Shown here: positions 24,168-33,083 of the stretch, piece by piece
Numbering within the stretch: position 1 is the stretch's first letter
Layout of the letters: each line of letters opens with the position of its first letter
Origin: Oligoflexia bacterium
GTDB taxonomy: Bacteria > Bdellovibrionota > Bdellovibrionia > JABDDW01
Direction of reading: 5' to 3'
Length of the DNA stretch: 64,000 bases
Assembly: GCA_020847095.1 (NCBI GenBank)
Contig: JADLCR010000055.1
Span: forward strand, 1-64,000
Program-made: the position numbers and the translations under genes
The notes under the pieces: model-generated
What the model was told of the DNA's origin: nothing
Seen by the model: only the letters and a program-made list of their open reading frames with translations
The model's database searches: none

Positions 24168-26348
24168 ATGAAGAAGTTCTTGTCGGCGGCGGGCTTGTGT
24201 TTGGTTTTGTGTTCGAACGGTCAAGCGGCCAGCTATGATCCGGTTCCTGATCTTATTTCCGCATTTGGAAATAGTTGTTCGATGGGGCCGTTTACCCAGC
24301 GCACGCTGAATCAATCAACGGCACTGCAACAAATTCTGCAAAATTTGAGAGACGATCCAGCATGTACGGCGCTCACTGGTGCGGTTGCGGGCTTTCAAAG
24401 CGCTGTCAATACGGTGAATCAGCTTTTGCAGCATCCCATTGTGCGTGACCGTGAGGGGAGAACGGAAGCCATACTCAACGAGTTACTCATCATCTACAAC
24501 GATCTTCGCGATGACGACCCGATGAAAGCCACATTGGGCGATCAAATCGTCAGAATCCGATTAGAAAAGCTCGAACTCAACCAAGATATCAAATACGAGC
24601 AAAACGCATCGTTTTATCGAGGGCTGCAGGATCTGGCGTTTTATGTGCAAACGGTTTTCAGAAACCTCAACGGCGCCGGTGAGTGTTTGAGCAAACGGCC
24701 CAACTTAATTATTCAATTGGCCGCTCAAATTTTAGGGGTGACCTCGGTATTTTTAGATTACCCTTTGGCTCCCGGAACTTTTTTGGTCGGTCAAGCTATC
24801 GAATCAATTTTAAATTTCATTCATAAAAATAGTTACAACTCAGGAATCAAAGAGCTTCAACAAGCCCGACTTGTTACGGCCCTTTCTTGTGTAATTGAAG
24901 GTTTGGCCGTGAATTATTGTGAGGCCCGTGACGCAGAGGTGCTCATTAAAGCCCAGTCACAGCCTGAAAAACTTCTCAAATTGGAAGACTCCAACTGGCC
25001 GGGACTTCGTCTGGTCGAGCGTGATATTTATCGCTTCAACCACTGGATTCAACGAATCATCGCCGGTGCAAGGCCCTCTTCATATTCTTCGGCTGAACCA
25101 AAAAACCGTGCGCGCATGAAACTTGCGGATTTAGAGTCTGCTGACCTGGATATGAATGGAATTTTAGCGGATACCGCTCGCGAACTTACAAACCTCAGTT
25201 CAAACGATCCTGATCGAGAAAAAAAGATTATTGGGAAAGCCATTCGAGGAATGGTGACTGTCATGCAGAAATTCTCGATGAGAGTTTACGGGATGAGCAA
25301 TTATCATGGTGGTGGAGGTTTACCTGAAGAGAGTCCGTTTTTTACGACTTTTATTCATGACCTTCAGTGCGGTCCGCAGGCTTACTTTGTAACAGGTAAT
25401 GATTCGGCTCCGGCTCAAACAGTAGTCAACGGAGTTGCTCAATGCCCAGTTTATTCTCTCAATGATTTACCCAATCTTTCGACTTTGATTCAACGCAAAG
25501 AGATGATTTTTGCTAAAACAGAACGGGCTATCCGAGAAGAGACGAAGTTTATTCGTGACACGGATCCGGCTTCGGTGTTGGCGTCATTTGAGCATGGCAC
25601 TCAAGTTCTTGTTTCCCCCGACGAGGTCGTGAGCCGCATAGCTGATTACCTAAAATATGTGAAGCAGGTTCATCGACAGGTTCCTCAAGAAACACTTTAT
25701 TTAATCGATGAGACTTTGAGTCTTTTGAGTAATGCCAGGGCCGTTTTGTCATCCAATTTAAAACCGGCACTCAAGGCCAGTGAACTTCAAAAAATACTGG
25801 CCCCTCTTGACGACTCCGCCTTTATTTCGAAGCGTCTTGAGAGCCTGGCGAATTGGGATTTGAATAAGCAAATTCAAAATGGAAACATCTCTCAGGATGT
25901 TTCTCTCATTTTGCAGCTTTCGCTTTCTGATACTGTCGGCACTCTTATTCGCGTGGGAATTGTTGAGCCCGACCGAATGCTAAAAAAAGATATTCCAGAG
26001 GCGCAAACGTTGACCATTCGAAACCTCGAAGTTTTACAAAAAATGTTCAAGAAGCCGATCGAGAAGCAGCTTGAATATTTATCCAAGCAAGCTTTGTCCG
26101 GAGCTTCGGCTGATCCATCAAAAACAAAGGCGCTCAATAGTCTTTGCTTTTCGGCCCTGGCGTTGCCAGACCAAAAGAATGTTTCAAAATATTGCCAAGG
26201 GCAAAAAATGGCCAGCGTTTATGAAAAAAGTAAATTGAACTTGAGCTATTCAACGCTATCTAGCGACTCACTGGATAAGCGACTTTGCAGCTCTTATGAT
26301 TTTTTCAGAAAATCTAGGCTCTATCGTTTAACTCAATCGCGACGATAA
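24168..26348 (+). CDS. Large exported protein of unknown function
   Basis: Not recognised. 726 residues with a signal peptide (KKFLSAAGLCLVLCSNGQA) and an otherwise mostly helical sequence with few cysteines (NSCSM, DPACTA, GECLS, SCVIEG, NYCEAR, QCGP and others), some of which may form disulfides in the periplasm. No membrane segments or enzyme motifs stand out. The ribosome site is inside a hairpin. Its 3' end overlaps the convergent guanine deaminase gene by 16 bases. Probably a lineage-specific periplasmic or surface protein. Confidence 0.7.
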   Translation: MKKFLSAAGLCLVLCSNGQAASYDPVPDLISAFGNSCSMGPFTQRTLNQSTALQQILQNLRDDPACTALTGAVAGFQSAVNTVNQLLQHPIVRDREGRTEAILNELLIIYNDLRDDDPMKATLGDQIVRIRLEKLELNQDIKYEQNASFYRGLQDLAFYVQTVFRNLNGAGECLSKRPNLIIQLAAQILGVTSVFLDYPLAPGTFLVGQAIESILNFIHKNSYNSGIKELQQARLVTALSCVIEGLAVNYCEARDAEVLIKAQSQPEKLLKLEDSNWPGLRLVERDIYRFNHWIQRIIAGARPSSYSSAEPKNRARMKLADLESADLDMNGILADTARELTNLSSNDPDREKKIIGKAIRGMVTVMQKFSMRVYGMSNYHGGGGLPEESPFFTTFIHDLQCGPQAYFVTGNDSAPAQTVVNGVAQCPVYSLNDLPNLSTLIQRKEMIFAKTERAIREETKFIRDTDPASVLASFEHGTQVLVSPDEVVSRIADYLKYVKQVHRQVPQETLYLIDETLSLLSNARAVLSSNLKPALKASELQKILAPLDDSAFISKRLESLANWDLNKQIQNGNISQDVSLILQLSLSDTVGTLIRVGIVEPDRMLKKDIPEAQTLTIRNLEVLQKMFKKPIEKQLEYLSKQALSGASADPSKTKALNSLCFSALALPDQKNVSKYCQGQKMASVYEKSKLNLSYSTLSSDSLDKRLCSSYDFFRKSRLYRLTQSRR

Positions 26349-27610
26349 ACAGATTTGCCGTCAACGCAGGTCAGTTTGACGTGGGATTGATGACTGAGCA
26401 TGAGGATCGCCGCCAAGCGATCCTCGTGTTTTTTTGCGTTGGCCATTCGGTCGCTTAGCACTGGGTCATAGGCTCCGTCGAGTACTACAAAATCCGCAGC
26501 CATTCCGCGAGCGAGAGTGCCCGAATCTTTTTGTCCAAGAGCTTTGGAACCTGCGCCTGTGATGAGCCACAGTAATTCGGCCGATGATAAAAAGTGACCT
26601 TGAAGGGCCTGTACTTCATAGGCACTTCGAGCAACTGAAGGCATGAACAATGATGTGCCGGCGCCGACATCGCTGCCAAGGGCTACGGCAACTCCGCTTT
26701 CGCGAACTTTCTTTAAAGAAAACAGCCCGCTTCCTAAAAAGAGGTTGCTGCTCGGGCAATGAATGACCGATGAGCGAAATTTTTTAAGGAGTTTGAGCTC
26801 GTCTCTTTCTAAATAAATCCCATGACCTAAAAGTGAGCGGTCGTTTAGTAACTCATGGTCGCTGTACACGGCCGTATAATTTCTGTGTTTAGGGTAAAGT
26901 TTTTTTACCCATTTGATTTCTTCTTGAGTTTCAGCAAGGTGGGATTGAAAAATCAAATCCGAATACTTTTGTCGAATTTTTGAAGTCAATTCAAGTAGGG
27001 TCTTCGTCGAAGTGGGGACAAATCGTAAGACTATTGAGGGTTTAATTCTCGGATGTTGCTTCCACTTTTTAATGAGCTGTTGAAGTCCGGAAATTTGTCG
27101 TGAAGCCGGGCCGATCAACGGTCGCGGTGCGTGACGATCCATCAGAACTGGCCCCACATGGGCGCGAAGGCCCCAGCGATCAAGCTCCGCCATTAGCGAT
27201 TCGGTGGCTTCTAAAGAACTCGTTGAGTAAACCGCGGCATGAGTGGTGCCGCTTGAAGCTAGGGCGCAGGCGAACTTTTTCCATCCCTTGTTTGCATGGG
27301 CAGCGTTTTGATATTTAAGTTCTGCAGGATAGGCAAATTCTTTAAGCCATCGCAAGAGCGTTTGGCCAGCCGAACCGACCATGTCGATTTGAGGACCATG
27401 CACATGACAATCGACAAACCCTGGCATTAAGACTGAAGACTTGCCGTGGTCAGTCCATTGGGCTTTCGGATACTTCTTGTGACCTTGGCTTGTTGGGCCT
27501 ACAAAAGCAATGCGGCTGTCTTTTCCGATCACAAGGCAGCCGTCTTCCCAAACATCTAGTTTTGTGGCGCTTTGGCAACTAAAGATCCAACGCGCGCGGT
27601 GAGCAATCAT
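26333..27610 (-). CDS. guaD: Guanine deaminase (amidohydrolase family)
   Basis: Converts guanine to xanthine in purine salvage or catabolism; cytosolic. The order of motifs fits GuaD: PGFVDCHVHGPQIDM (two zinc His and the substrate segment), SHLAET (third His), HCPSSN, and GSDVGAG (Asp ligand). Length 425 residues, normal. It starts by an ATGA overlap with a small exported protein gene. An adenosine deaminase gene lies just upstream on the same strand, so purine deamination enzymes are grouped. Related chlorohydrolases or atrazine-type enzymes are less likely given PQIDM and FLGSGLF. Confidence 0.88.
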   Translation of the reverse strand: MIAHRARWIFSCQSATKLDVWEDGCLVIGKDSRIAFVGPTSQGHKKYPKAQWTDHGKSSVLMPGFVDCHVHGPQIDMVGSAGQTLLRWLKEFAYPAELKYQNAAHANKGWKKFACALASSGTTHAAVYSTSSLEATESLMAELDRWGLRAHVGPVLMDRHAPRPLIGPASRQISGLQQLIKKWKQHPRIKPSIVLRFVPTSTKTLLELTSKIRQKYSDLIFQSHLAETQEEIKWVKKLYPKHRNYTAVYSDHELLNDRSLLGHGIYLERDELKLLKKFRSSVIHCPSSNLFLGSGLFSLKKVRESGVAVALGSDVGAGTSLFMPSVARSAYEVQALQGHFLSSAELLWLITGAGSKALGQKDSGTLARGMAADFVVLDGAYDPVLSDRMANAKKHEDRLAAILMLSHQSHVKLTCVDGKSVYRRD

Positions 27611-27945
27611 CGGATTCCGGATCGGCGGTCAATTGTAGACTGGGTGACGTGAGTTTCAAAGCCGTTGTCAATTCCAGCAAATCGTACGGAAGCAAGTTGA
27701 TCGCCGCCTTTGCATAAAACACTGACTTCAAAGCCGCACACTTCGCCATTGAGGCACATCCATCGAACAAGTTTGGCAGAATCAAGTTTTTCACATCCTA
27801 GGCCGTACTTGCTTTGCACAGCATTTAAAGTCCCAACAATCACAGCGTCGGATAAAACGCGCATGGTTGCCGGATCCGGCTTCGGGCCCGCATGTGATTG
27901 AAGTGAAATAAACGTAGAAAATAGCACTAGAAGAATTTGGCGCAT
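27607..27945 (-). CDS. Small exported cysteine-containing protein
   Basis: Not recognised. 112 residues: a signal peptide (RQILLVLFSTFISLQSHA) and a mature domain with four Cys (LGCEK, WMCLN, EVCGF, VLCKG), the last three in a compact beta-rich stretch, probably forming two disulfides. AGGGGG lies five bases before the ATG. Coupled by four-base overlap to guaD, although a secreted protein and a cytosolic deaminase have no obvious joint role. Confidence 0.7.
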   Translation of the reverse strand: MRQILLVLFSTFISLQSHAGPKPDPATMRVLSDAVIVGTLNAVQSKYGLGCEKLDSAKLVRWMCLNGEVCGFEVSVLCKGGDQLASVRFAGIDNGFETHVTQSTIDRRSGIR

Positions 27946-27981
27946 ATTGTCCCCCTGAGTCGCTAGATTTTCAGCGCCCGT

Positions 27982-28968
27982 TCATTTTGTCAACTTCATA
28001 AAACTGGCGCTGCGGGCATGATCGTTGAGAAGTTTAAAGTCAGCTTCGGTTGCTCCCCATTTTTTGGCTAACTCGTATTCATGGGTGAGATCAATTCCAA
28101 ACTGATGGGGATCATCAGAGTTCAGCGTGACTCTTAATCCTGATCGCAAAAAAGCAATTAACGGATGGTCTTGCTCCGAGTCAACGGCTCGAGTGATCAA
28201 GTTACTCGTTGGGCAAAACTCCAAAGTGACATTCTTTTCTCGAACGTAATTCATCACTTCTTTGGAGTGGCGAATCTGAACGCCGTGACCTATGCGCGTG
28301 GCTCCCAGCCGATCAATGGCCTCTTTAACAATCAGAGGAGCTTCCGGTCGGGGAGCTTCGCCGGCGTGAACAGTAATTCCTAGATCCAGTGAGCGTACTT
28401 GATTGAACAACGGCTCAAAAGTTTTGAGTTCATATCCGACTTCTGGTCCCGCGAGGTCAAAGCCGACAAAGTCAGAGCGGTAGGTTTCGACAAGTTCAGC
28501 GGTTGATTTTGCCTCGGCAAATGGCTGGTCCCGAGAAATGATGGCAATGAGACCCACTTGAATTTTATTTTCTAGCTGATCTTTGGCCTTTTTGATTCCT
28601 TTGACGATGGCTTCATGAATTTTAACAAAGTTGAGTTTGGGGTGCCCGGCCACCATGTAGCCCGGCGAGTAGCGTAACTCGAGGATTCTGATTCCGTCAT
28701 GAAAAGCATCCAAGACATTTTCCATGGCGATACGTTCGACAATTTGAGGGGTGGCAATAAATTTTTGAACAAACCAGAATTTCGTCAGCACCTCATGAAG
28801 GTCATTCATGGGTCTATCAATAACCGCCTCTGAGCGAATGCTTTGAGCGGAAGCGCCCTTTAAATCAATCCCTGCCTCCTGGGCGACATCGACCAGGGTT
28901 TGTAGCCGCACCGCGCCTTCCATGTGCCGATGGAGCTCAATTTTAGGATAGTCTCTCAATGCGCTCAT
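27982..28968 (-). CDS. add: Adenosine deaminase
   Basis: Deaminates adenosine (or a related purine such as adenine) in salvage. The metal-dependent deaminase motifs are HRHMEG near residue 13, VHAGEA (zinc His and catalytic Glu) near residue 201, GHGVQ, CPTSN, and SDDP (two Asp) near residue 282. Length 328 residues. Members of the adenine deaminase subgroup look similar, so the base versus nucleoside preference is not certain. It begins 58 bases from the divergent transketolase gene. Together with guaD it suggests scavenging of purines. Confidence 0.9.
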   Translation of the reverse strand: MSALRDYPKIELHRHMEGAVRLQTLVDVAQEAGIDLKGASAQSIRSEAVIDRPMNDLHEVLTKFWFVQKFIATPQIVERIAMENVLDAFHDGIRILELRYSPGYMVAGHPKLNFVKIHEAIVKGIKKAKDQLENKIQVGLIAIISRDQPFAEAKSTAELVETYRSDFVGFDLAGPEVGYELKTFEPLFNQVRSLDLGITVHAGEAPRPEAPLIVKEAIDRLGATRIGHGVQIRHSKEVMNYVREKNVTLEFCPTSNLITRAVDSEQDHPLIAFLRSGLRVTLNSDDPHQFGIDLTHEYELAKKWGATEADFKLLNDHARSASFMKLTK

Positions 28969-28992
28969 ACCTTAAAGCATGGGGGAAAATCG

Positions 28993-29020
28993 TTGACCTG
29001 GCAAGAGTGCTGACTAATAT
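28993..29020 (+). promoter_or_regulatory. Candidate promoter giving a leaderless transketolase mRNA
   Basis: TTGACC (28993-28998), a 16-base spacer and TAATAT (29015-29020) end only six bases before the ATG at 29027. If used, transcription would begin at or next to the start codon. No ribosome site is visible before the ATG, which agrees with a leaderless message. Confidence 0.35.
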
Positions 29021-29026
29021 AGGGCC

Positions 29027-29854
29027 ATGCAAAAACTATCTATCGATGATCTCACTAAAAAAGCTCTAGAAAGTCGAAGGCTCATCCTCAAAATGCTTGC
29101 GGAAGCAGGCTCTGGGCACCCAGGCGGGAGCTTGTCGGCGATTGATATCGTCACGGCGCTCTATTTCAATGAAATGAAGCATGACCCAAAGAATCCCACT
29201 TGGCCCGACCGCGATGTGTTTGTACTCGGAAAAGGGCATGGAGTTCCTGCGGTTTATGCGACACTTGCAGCCTGCGGTTATTTCAGCGCCGATGAATGCA
29301 TGAGTCTTCGCAAACTTGGAAGCCGTCTTCAGGGGCATCCGGATCGCATACGGCTTCCGGGAATTGAAGCAAGTACGGGATCATTGGGGCAGGGTTTGTC
29401 GATTGCTCAAGGCTACGCTATGGCCGCAAGGTTAGATGGGCGAAGCTCGAGGGTTTATTGCCTGATTGGTGACGGAGAGTCTCAAGAGGGTCAAGTTTGG
29501 GAAGCTGCTTTGTCCATTGCTCATCATAAACTCACAAATGTGGTGACCATTCTTGATCAAAATAAATTTCAGATTGATGGAGCCGTCAAAGACGTGATGA
29601 GCCTCGAACCCGTAGCGGATAAGTGGAAAGCCTTTGGATTTGATGTGATCGACATCAACGGCCACGACATGGGACAAATTGTAGACGCCCTTGGGAAAGC
29701 TAGAAAAAATACTTCACGACCAACTTTTATCATCGCAAACACCGTCAAAGGAAAAGGTGTGAGCTTTATGGAAAACAACAATCACTGGCACGGAGTGAGC
29801 CCCAATCCGGACGAACTCCGACGGGCACTGGCTGAGCTTGGAGGTTCGTCATGA
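29027..29854 (+). CDS. Transketolase, N-terminal (TPP-binding) subunit
   Basis: First half of a split transketolase of the pentose phosphate pathway; the usual single chain is about 650 residues. Motifs: GHPGGSLS near residue 29, GKGHG, QGHPD, GSLGQG, and the thiamine-diphosphate motif GDGESQEG through the following QNKFQIDG near residue 183. Length 275 residues. It forms a heterodimeric enzyme with the next gene, which it overlaps by four bases (ATGA). Split transketolases are common in archaea and several bacterial phyla. No ribosome site precedes the ATG. Confidence 0.94.
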   Translation: MQKLSIDDLTKKALESRRLILKMLAEAGSGHPGGSLSAIDIVTALYFNEMKHDPKNPTWPDRDVFVLGKGHGVPAVYATLAACGYFSADECMSLRKLGSRLQGHPDRIRLPGIEASTGSLGQGLSIAQGYAMAARLDGRSSRVYCLIGDGESQEGQVWEAALSIAHHKLTNVVTILDQNKFQIDGAVKDVMSLEPVADKWKAFGFDVIDINGHDMGQIVDALGKARKNTSRPTFIIANTVKGKGVSFMENNNHWHGVSPNPDELRRALAELGGSS

Positions 29855-30786
29855 GTTCTGCAAAGGCAACGCGCGCCAGCTTTGGCGAAGCCCTTGTTGA
29901 GTTGGGCAATGAATTTAAGAATCTAGTCGTCCTTGATGCCGATTTGAGCAAGAGCACGAAGTCCGAAGGCTTTGCCAAAAAATATCCCGACCGATTTTTT
30001 CAAATGGGAATTTCAGAAATGAATATGATCGGAGTAGCGGCGGGATTGTCTTTCACCGGGAAAGTTCCGTTTCTATGTTCCTTTGGTTGTTTTCTAACGG
30101 GCCGATTCGACACGATTCGAGTTTCGGTCGGTTACAGTCAAGCCAACGTGAGGCTCGTGGGAACTCATGCGGGAATTGGAATCGGTGAAGATGGTTACAG
30201 TCAAATGGCGCTAGAAGATATTGCCTGTCTGCGCACTTTGCCGGGGATGGCCGTTTTGCAGCCGGCCGATGATGTAGAAACTAAGCAAATGATGCGCTAT
30301 TTGATGACTCATCAAGGCCCCGTATATTTAAGGCTCACACGCCAAAACTTAGACGCGGTTTCTCCAAAAAATTATAAGTTTCAGTTTGGAAAAGGTGTTG
30401 AGCTAAAATCCGGAACGGACTCGGTTATTTTTGCAACCGGTGGACTGGTGGGTAACAGTCTCAAAGCGGCCGAAGCGCTCGCAAAAGAAGGCCTTTCAGT
30501 AGGAGTGGTCAATATTCATTCTATAAAACCACTTGATGAAGACTTAGTTTTGAACTGGGCTAAACGAGTAAAACATGTGTTTACGGCAGAAGATCATAAT
30601 GTCGTCGGTGGATTGGGCGGAGCTGTAGCTGAAGCCATCGCTACTCGAGGGCTTGCAACAAGGCTTACCAGAATTGGGGTTCAAGACACTTATGGTGAGA
30701 GTGGAAGCCCAGAGGCTCTTTACGAAAAGCACGGCCTCGACACTTTTGGTGTCGCTAGAACTGTTAAATCCGTACTTAAAAATTAA
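29851..30786 (+). CDS. Transketolase, C-terminal (pyrimidine-binding) subunit
   Basis: Second half of the split transketolase, 311 residues. It has the pyrimidine-binding domain with the catalytic Glu in GISEMNM near residue 58, the substrate loop HAGIGIGEDG, and the C-terminal transketolase domain starting near residue 185 (VIFATGG). Coupled to the preceding subunit by ATGA. A DXP synthase-like enzyme is less likely given the gene pair layout. Its stop overlaps the tail of the convergent tatA gene by four bases. Confidence 0.94.
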   Translation: MSSAKATRASFGEALVELGNEFKNLVVLDADLSKSTKSEGFAKKYPDRFFQMGISEMNMIGVAAGLSFTGKVPFLCSFGCFLTGRFDTIRVSVGYSQANVRLVGTHAGIGIGEDGYSQMALEDIACLRTLPGMAVLQPADDVETKQMMRYLMTHQGPVYLRLTRQNLDAVSPKNYKFQFGKGVELKSGTDSVIFATGGLVGNSLKAAEALAKEGLSVGVVNIHSIKPLDEDLVLNWAKRVKHVFTAEDHNVVGGLGGAVAEAIATRGLATRLTRIGVQDTYGESGSPEALYEKHGLDTFGVARTVKSVLKN

Positions 30787-31013
30787 ACTTTATTAGAAGT
30801 TTCAGTGCCTTGATTCAAAGCCTGTGTGGTTGGTTTTGCATCCAACGACTCTTTGGGTTGTTGAGCAACGTCGTCGTCACCATTTAGGCCTTGTTTGAAT
30901 CCGCGAATGGCCTTTCCTAATGAATGGCCTAGATTCGGCAAGCGATTTGGTCCAAAGAAAAGTAGTACAACAATCAAAAGTAATATCAGGTGCCAAAAAC
31001 TAAATGCGCCCAT
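30783..31013 (-). CDS. tatA: Twin-arginine translocase subunit TatA/TatE
   Basis: Pore-forming subunit of the Tat pathway for folded protein export. 76 residues: a single N-terminal membrane helix (FWHLILLLIVVLLFF), the hinge FGPNRLP, and an amphipathic helix with LGKAIRGFKQG, all canonical for TatA/E, followed by an acidic tail. ATG 31013 is chosen because AAGGAG lies upstream at normal distance and the helix then sits at the N-terminus; upstream in-frame codons are not needed. tatB and tatC are not in the window. Confidence 0.95.
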   Translation of the reverse strand: MGAFSFWHLILLLIVVLLFFGPNRLPNLGHSLGKAIRGFKQGLNGDDDVAQQPKESLDAKPTTQALNQGTETSNKV

Positions 31014-31073
31014 GGTCGCTCCTTTGCCAATGTTGGCCTCTTTACACCATAGGAATTGGGACGGCGCAAGAGG

Positions 31074-31104
31074 CAAAACGAAAGCCCCGCTTTCGGCGGG
31101 GCTT
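31074..31104 (-). terminator. Intrinsic terminator after the exported protein gene at 31131
   Basis: Read on the minus strand, AAGCCCCGC and GCGGGGCTT (31082-31090 with 31096-31104) form a nine-pair GC-rich stem with a five-base loop. It is followed by TTTCGTTTTG. It lies just past the stop of the minus-strand gene at 31131-31658 and upstream of tatA. Confidence 0.85.
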
Positions 31105-31130
31105 CGGGCATTTAAACAATGGCTACGGGC

Positions 31131-31658
31131 TTAATAGTTGCTGATTCTTCGGTAGCCGTAGCAGCTGCTATAACGATCATAAAAGACCTCGTATCGACGA
31201 CCTTGATGACCTTCTCTTTGCCTCAAACCTTTTCGAGCACGTTCTTCGGTTTTCCATTGGACACGTGGACAACCGCGGTCTCCCTCGTTGGGGACTTGGT
31301 ACCCGCCGCCATCGCCTGGCCCGTAGTCATCACAATAAGTTTCTTTGTCCATTCCGTTTTGAGCTAGCCATGGTTGCCAACGTCTCCAAGAACTGTCACA
31401 GGCTTGGGCGCCAAGAGAACAGAGGCGAGCTTGTTCATTGTCGCTGGTGTAATACGGATCGACTTGTCTTAAGAAGCTAACGGCCGATGCGATATCTTTG
31501 CGCACGACTTCACGCTCGTAACTTCCGATATTGGCCCTTCGCAACACACTTTCTAGGCCGCCTACGCGTCTCTCGAGCTCAACGCAATTGCAGTGTTTAA
31601 CTCCTCCAAAGGCGTTGGATGACGCCAGTAGCGCAGCAACGAATAGAAACTTAAACAT
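31131..31658 (-). CDS. Exported cysteine-rich protein of unknown function
   Basis: Not recognised. 175 residues with a signal peptide (FKFLFVAALLASSNAFGG) and a mature region that starts with HCNC, then a helical charged segment, then Cys-containing stretches (ARLCSLGAQAC, TYCDD, RGCPR, SSCYGYR). The C-terminus is rich in Arg, Gly and Tyr. AGGGGG lies seven bases before ATG 31658. A strong terminator follows, so it is probably its own transcription unit. Confidence 0.7.
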   Translation of the reverse strand: MFKFLFVAALLASSNAFGGVKHCNCVELERRVGGLESVLRRANIGSYEREVVRKDIASAVSFLRQVDPYYTSDNEQARLCSLGAQACDSSWRRWQPWLAQNGMDKETYCDDYGPGDGGGYQVPNEGDRGCPRVQWKTEERARKGLRQREGHQGRRYEVFYDRYSSCYGYRRISNY

Positions 31659-31814
31659 AATTTGACCCCCTGTTATTAGTTCTCCATTTTCAACTTCTGC
31701 ATTTGAGTAGAGCAATGGCGGTACCAAGCAAGGCTTAGGTTCTATTTGATTTGAGAGATTCTCAGACGCTCTTTGACACTCAATTCGGGGTCGTTGGTGT
31801 TAGTTTGCACCAGG

Positions 31815-33032
31815 TTAATGACTCCGCCGACGCCGTCGTCTTCCGCGAGGGTCTCTGGTGCGCGGCGCGTTAATGTGCGAAGGTTCTGGTGCGAGACTGA
31901 CTTGTTCATCCCAGAATTCCAAGACCGTTGGATCCAAAATCCCATCAATATGCGCCAAGTCCAAAGCCAACGGAAAGGCTTCTGAAAAAATAAGCGCGTG
32001 TCGGCGGCGGGCCCCTTTTCTTTTAAAATCAGCGACGTTACTCAGAACCTTTTGCAGAGCTAAGGCTTTTTGAACCCGAGAGATTTCCCAGGCGTGCATT
32101 CCAAGTTGTTCTTTCGTCAATCGGTTAAAGGTCTCGGTGTGAAATGACTGCGGGGGAAGTAAACTTTCAGAGTGCGATGCGTTTCGAGCGCGAAGCCATC
32201 CCAACACAAGGGTTCCCCACAGAAGGGGTGTGTCGTTGGAATCCATGAGTTGTGATTCAAGTCGAATTAGTCGATCTTCTAAAAGATCGACATTTTCTTC
32301 TCCCTCATAGACCGAATGAATTTCGCTTAACACAGTTTTCCACAAATTCAGGTCATAGCCCTCGCGAAAAGCTCTTGAGGGTGAGTGGAGTCTTAATAGC
32401 TTCAGATATTCCTCTCGTCTTCGTGGCAAAACGCTATTGGCAAGTAACGACGAGTGTTGATGCATTTGGGCCCTAAGCGCTGATTCAACGCGAAAATGCA
32501 GTTTATGTGAAAATCTCAGTGCCCTTAGAATCCGTATGGGATCTTCGGCAAGGCGGATTTGGGGATCCCCGATCATGCGGATGACGTGGTTTTCCACATC
32601 AGCTTTGCCGCCAACATAGTCAATAACCTTGTCTTCAATTGGATCAAAAAACAAAGCGTTGCAGGTGAAGTCTCTTCGAAATGCATCTTGCTCGGGAGTT
32701 CCGAAGATATTATCCCCAAAGGGAGCTCCTTCGGGAAACTCTCCCTCTTGTGGCTCTCTCCTGAAGGTGGCGACTTCATATTGTTTGTCTTCGCGTTTGA
32801 CGAGTACCAAGCGAAATCTTTTTCCAATAATAAAGGAGAAGCTCAAAATCTTTCTTACTTCTTGTGGAAGAGCTGATGTGCCGATATCGAAATCCTTTGG
32901 AATGTGTCCCGCCAAAAGGTCGCGCACACATCCGCCAACAAGGTAAGCGGTGTGTCCTGCTTTTTGGAGCGCACGCACCATTCCGATAGCGTGATAATCA
33001 ATGAAATCGTTTGAAAGTCTGGGTTTGTTCAT
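31815..33032 (-). CDS. pcnB: Poly(A) polymerase / tRNA nucleotidyltransferase family protein
   Basis: A class II nucleotidyltransferase of about 405 residues. GGCVRDLL (RNA/nucleotide site) near residue 31 is followed by DFDIGTS, with the catalytic Asp pair, and by RDFTCNALFFDP. An RNA-binding helical region and an Arg-rich tail (RGRRRRRR) follow, a tail type seen in PcnB rather than CCA-adding enzymes. In E. coli PcnB adds 3' tails that promote RNA decay. ATG 33032 is chosen; upstream codons to 33101 run into the divergent gene. The tail region is also open in another frame. Confidence 0.88.
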   Translation of the reverse strand: MNKPRLSNDFIDYHAIGMVRALQKAGHTAYLVGGCVRDLLAGHIPKDFDIGTSALPQEVRKILSFSFIIGKRFRLVLVKREDKQYEVATFRREPQEGEFPEGAPFGDNIFGTPEQDAFRRDFTCNALFFDPIEDKVIDYVGGKADVENHVIRMIGDPQIRLAEDPIRILRALRFSHKLHFRVESALRAQMHQHSSLLANSVLPRRREEYLKLLRLHSPSRAFREGYDLNLWKTVLSEIHSVYEGEENVDLLEDRLIRLESQLMDSNDTPLLWGTLVLGWLRARNASHSESLLPPQSFHTETFNRLTKEQLGMHAWEISRVQKALALQKVLSNVADFKRKGARRRHALIFSEAFPLALDLAHIDGILDPTVLEFWDEQVSLAPEPSHINAPRTRDPRGRRRRRRSH

Positions 33033-33083
33033 AAACAAGGGCCATTTTTGCTCACAATTGATAAATGTGTCAAAATACAACTG

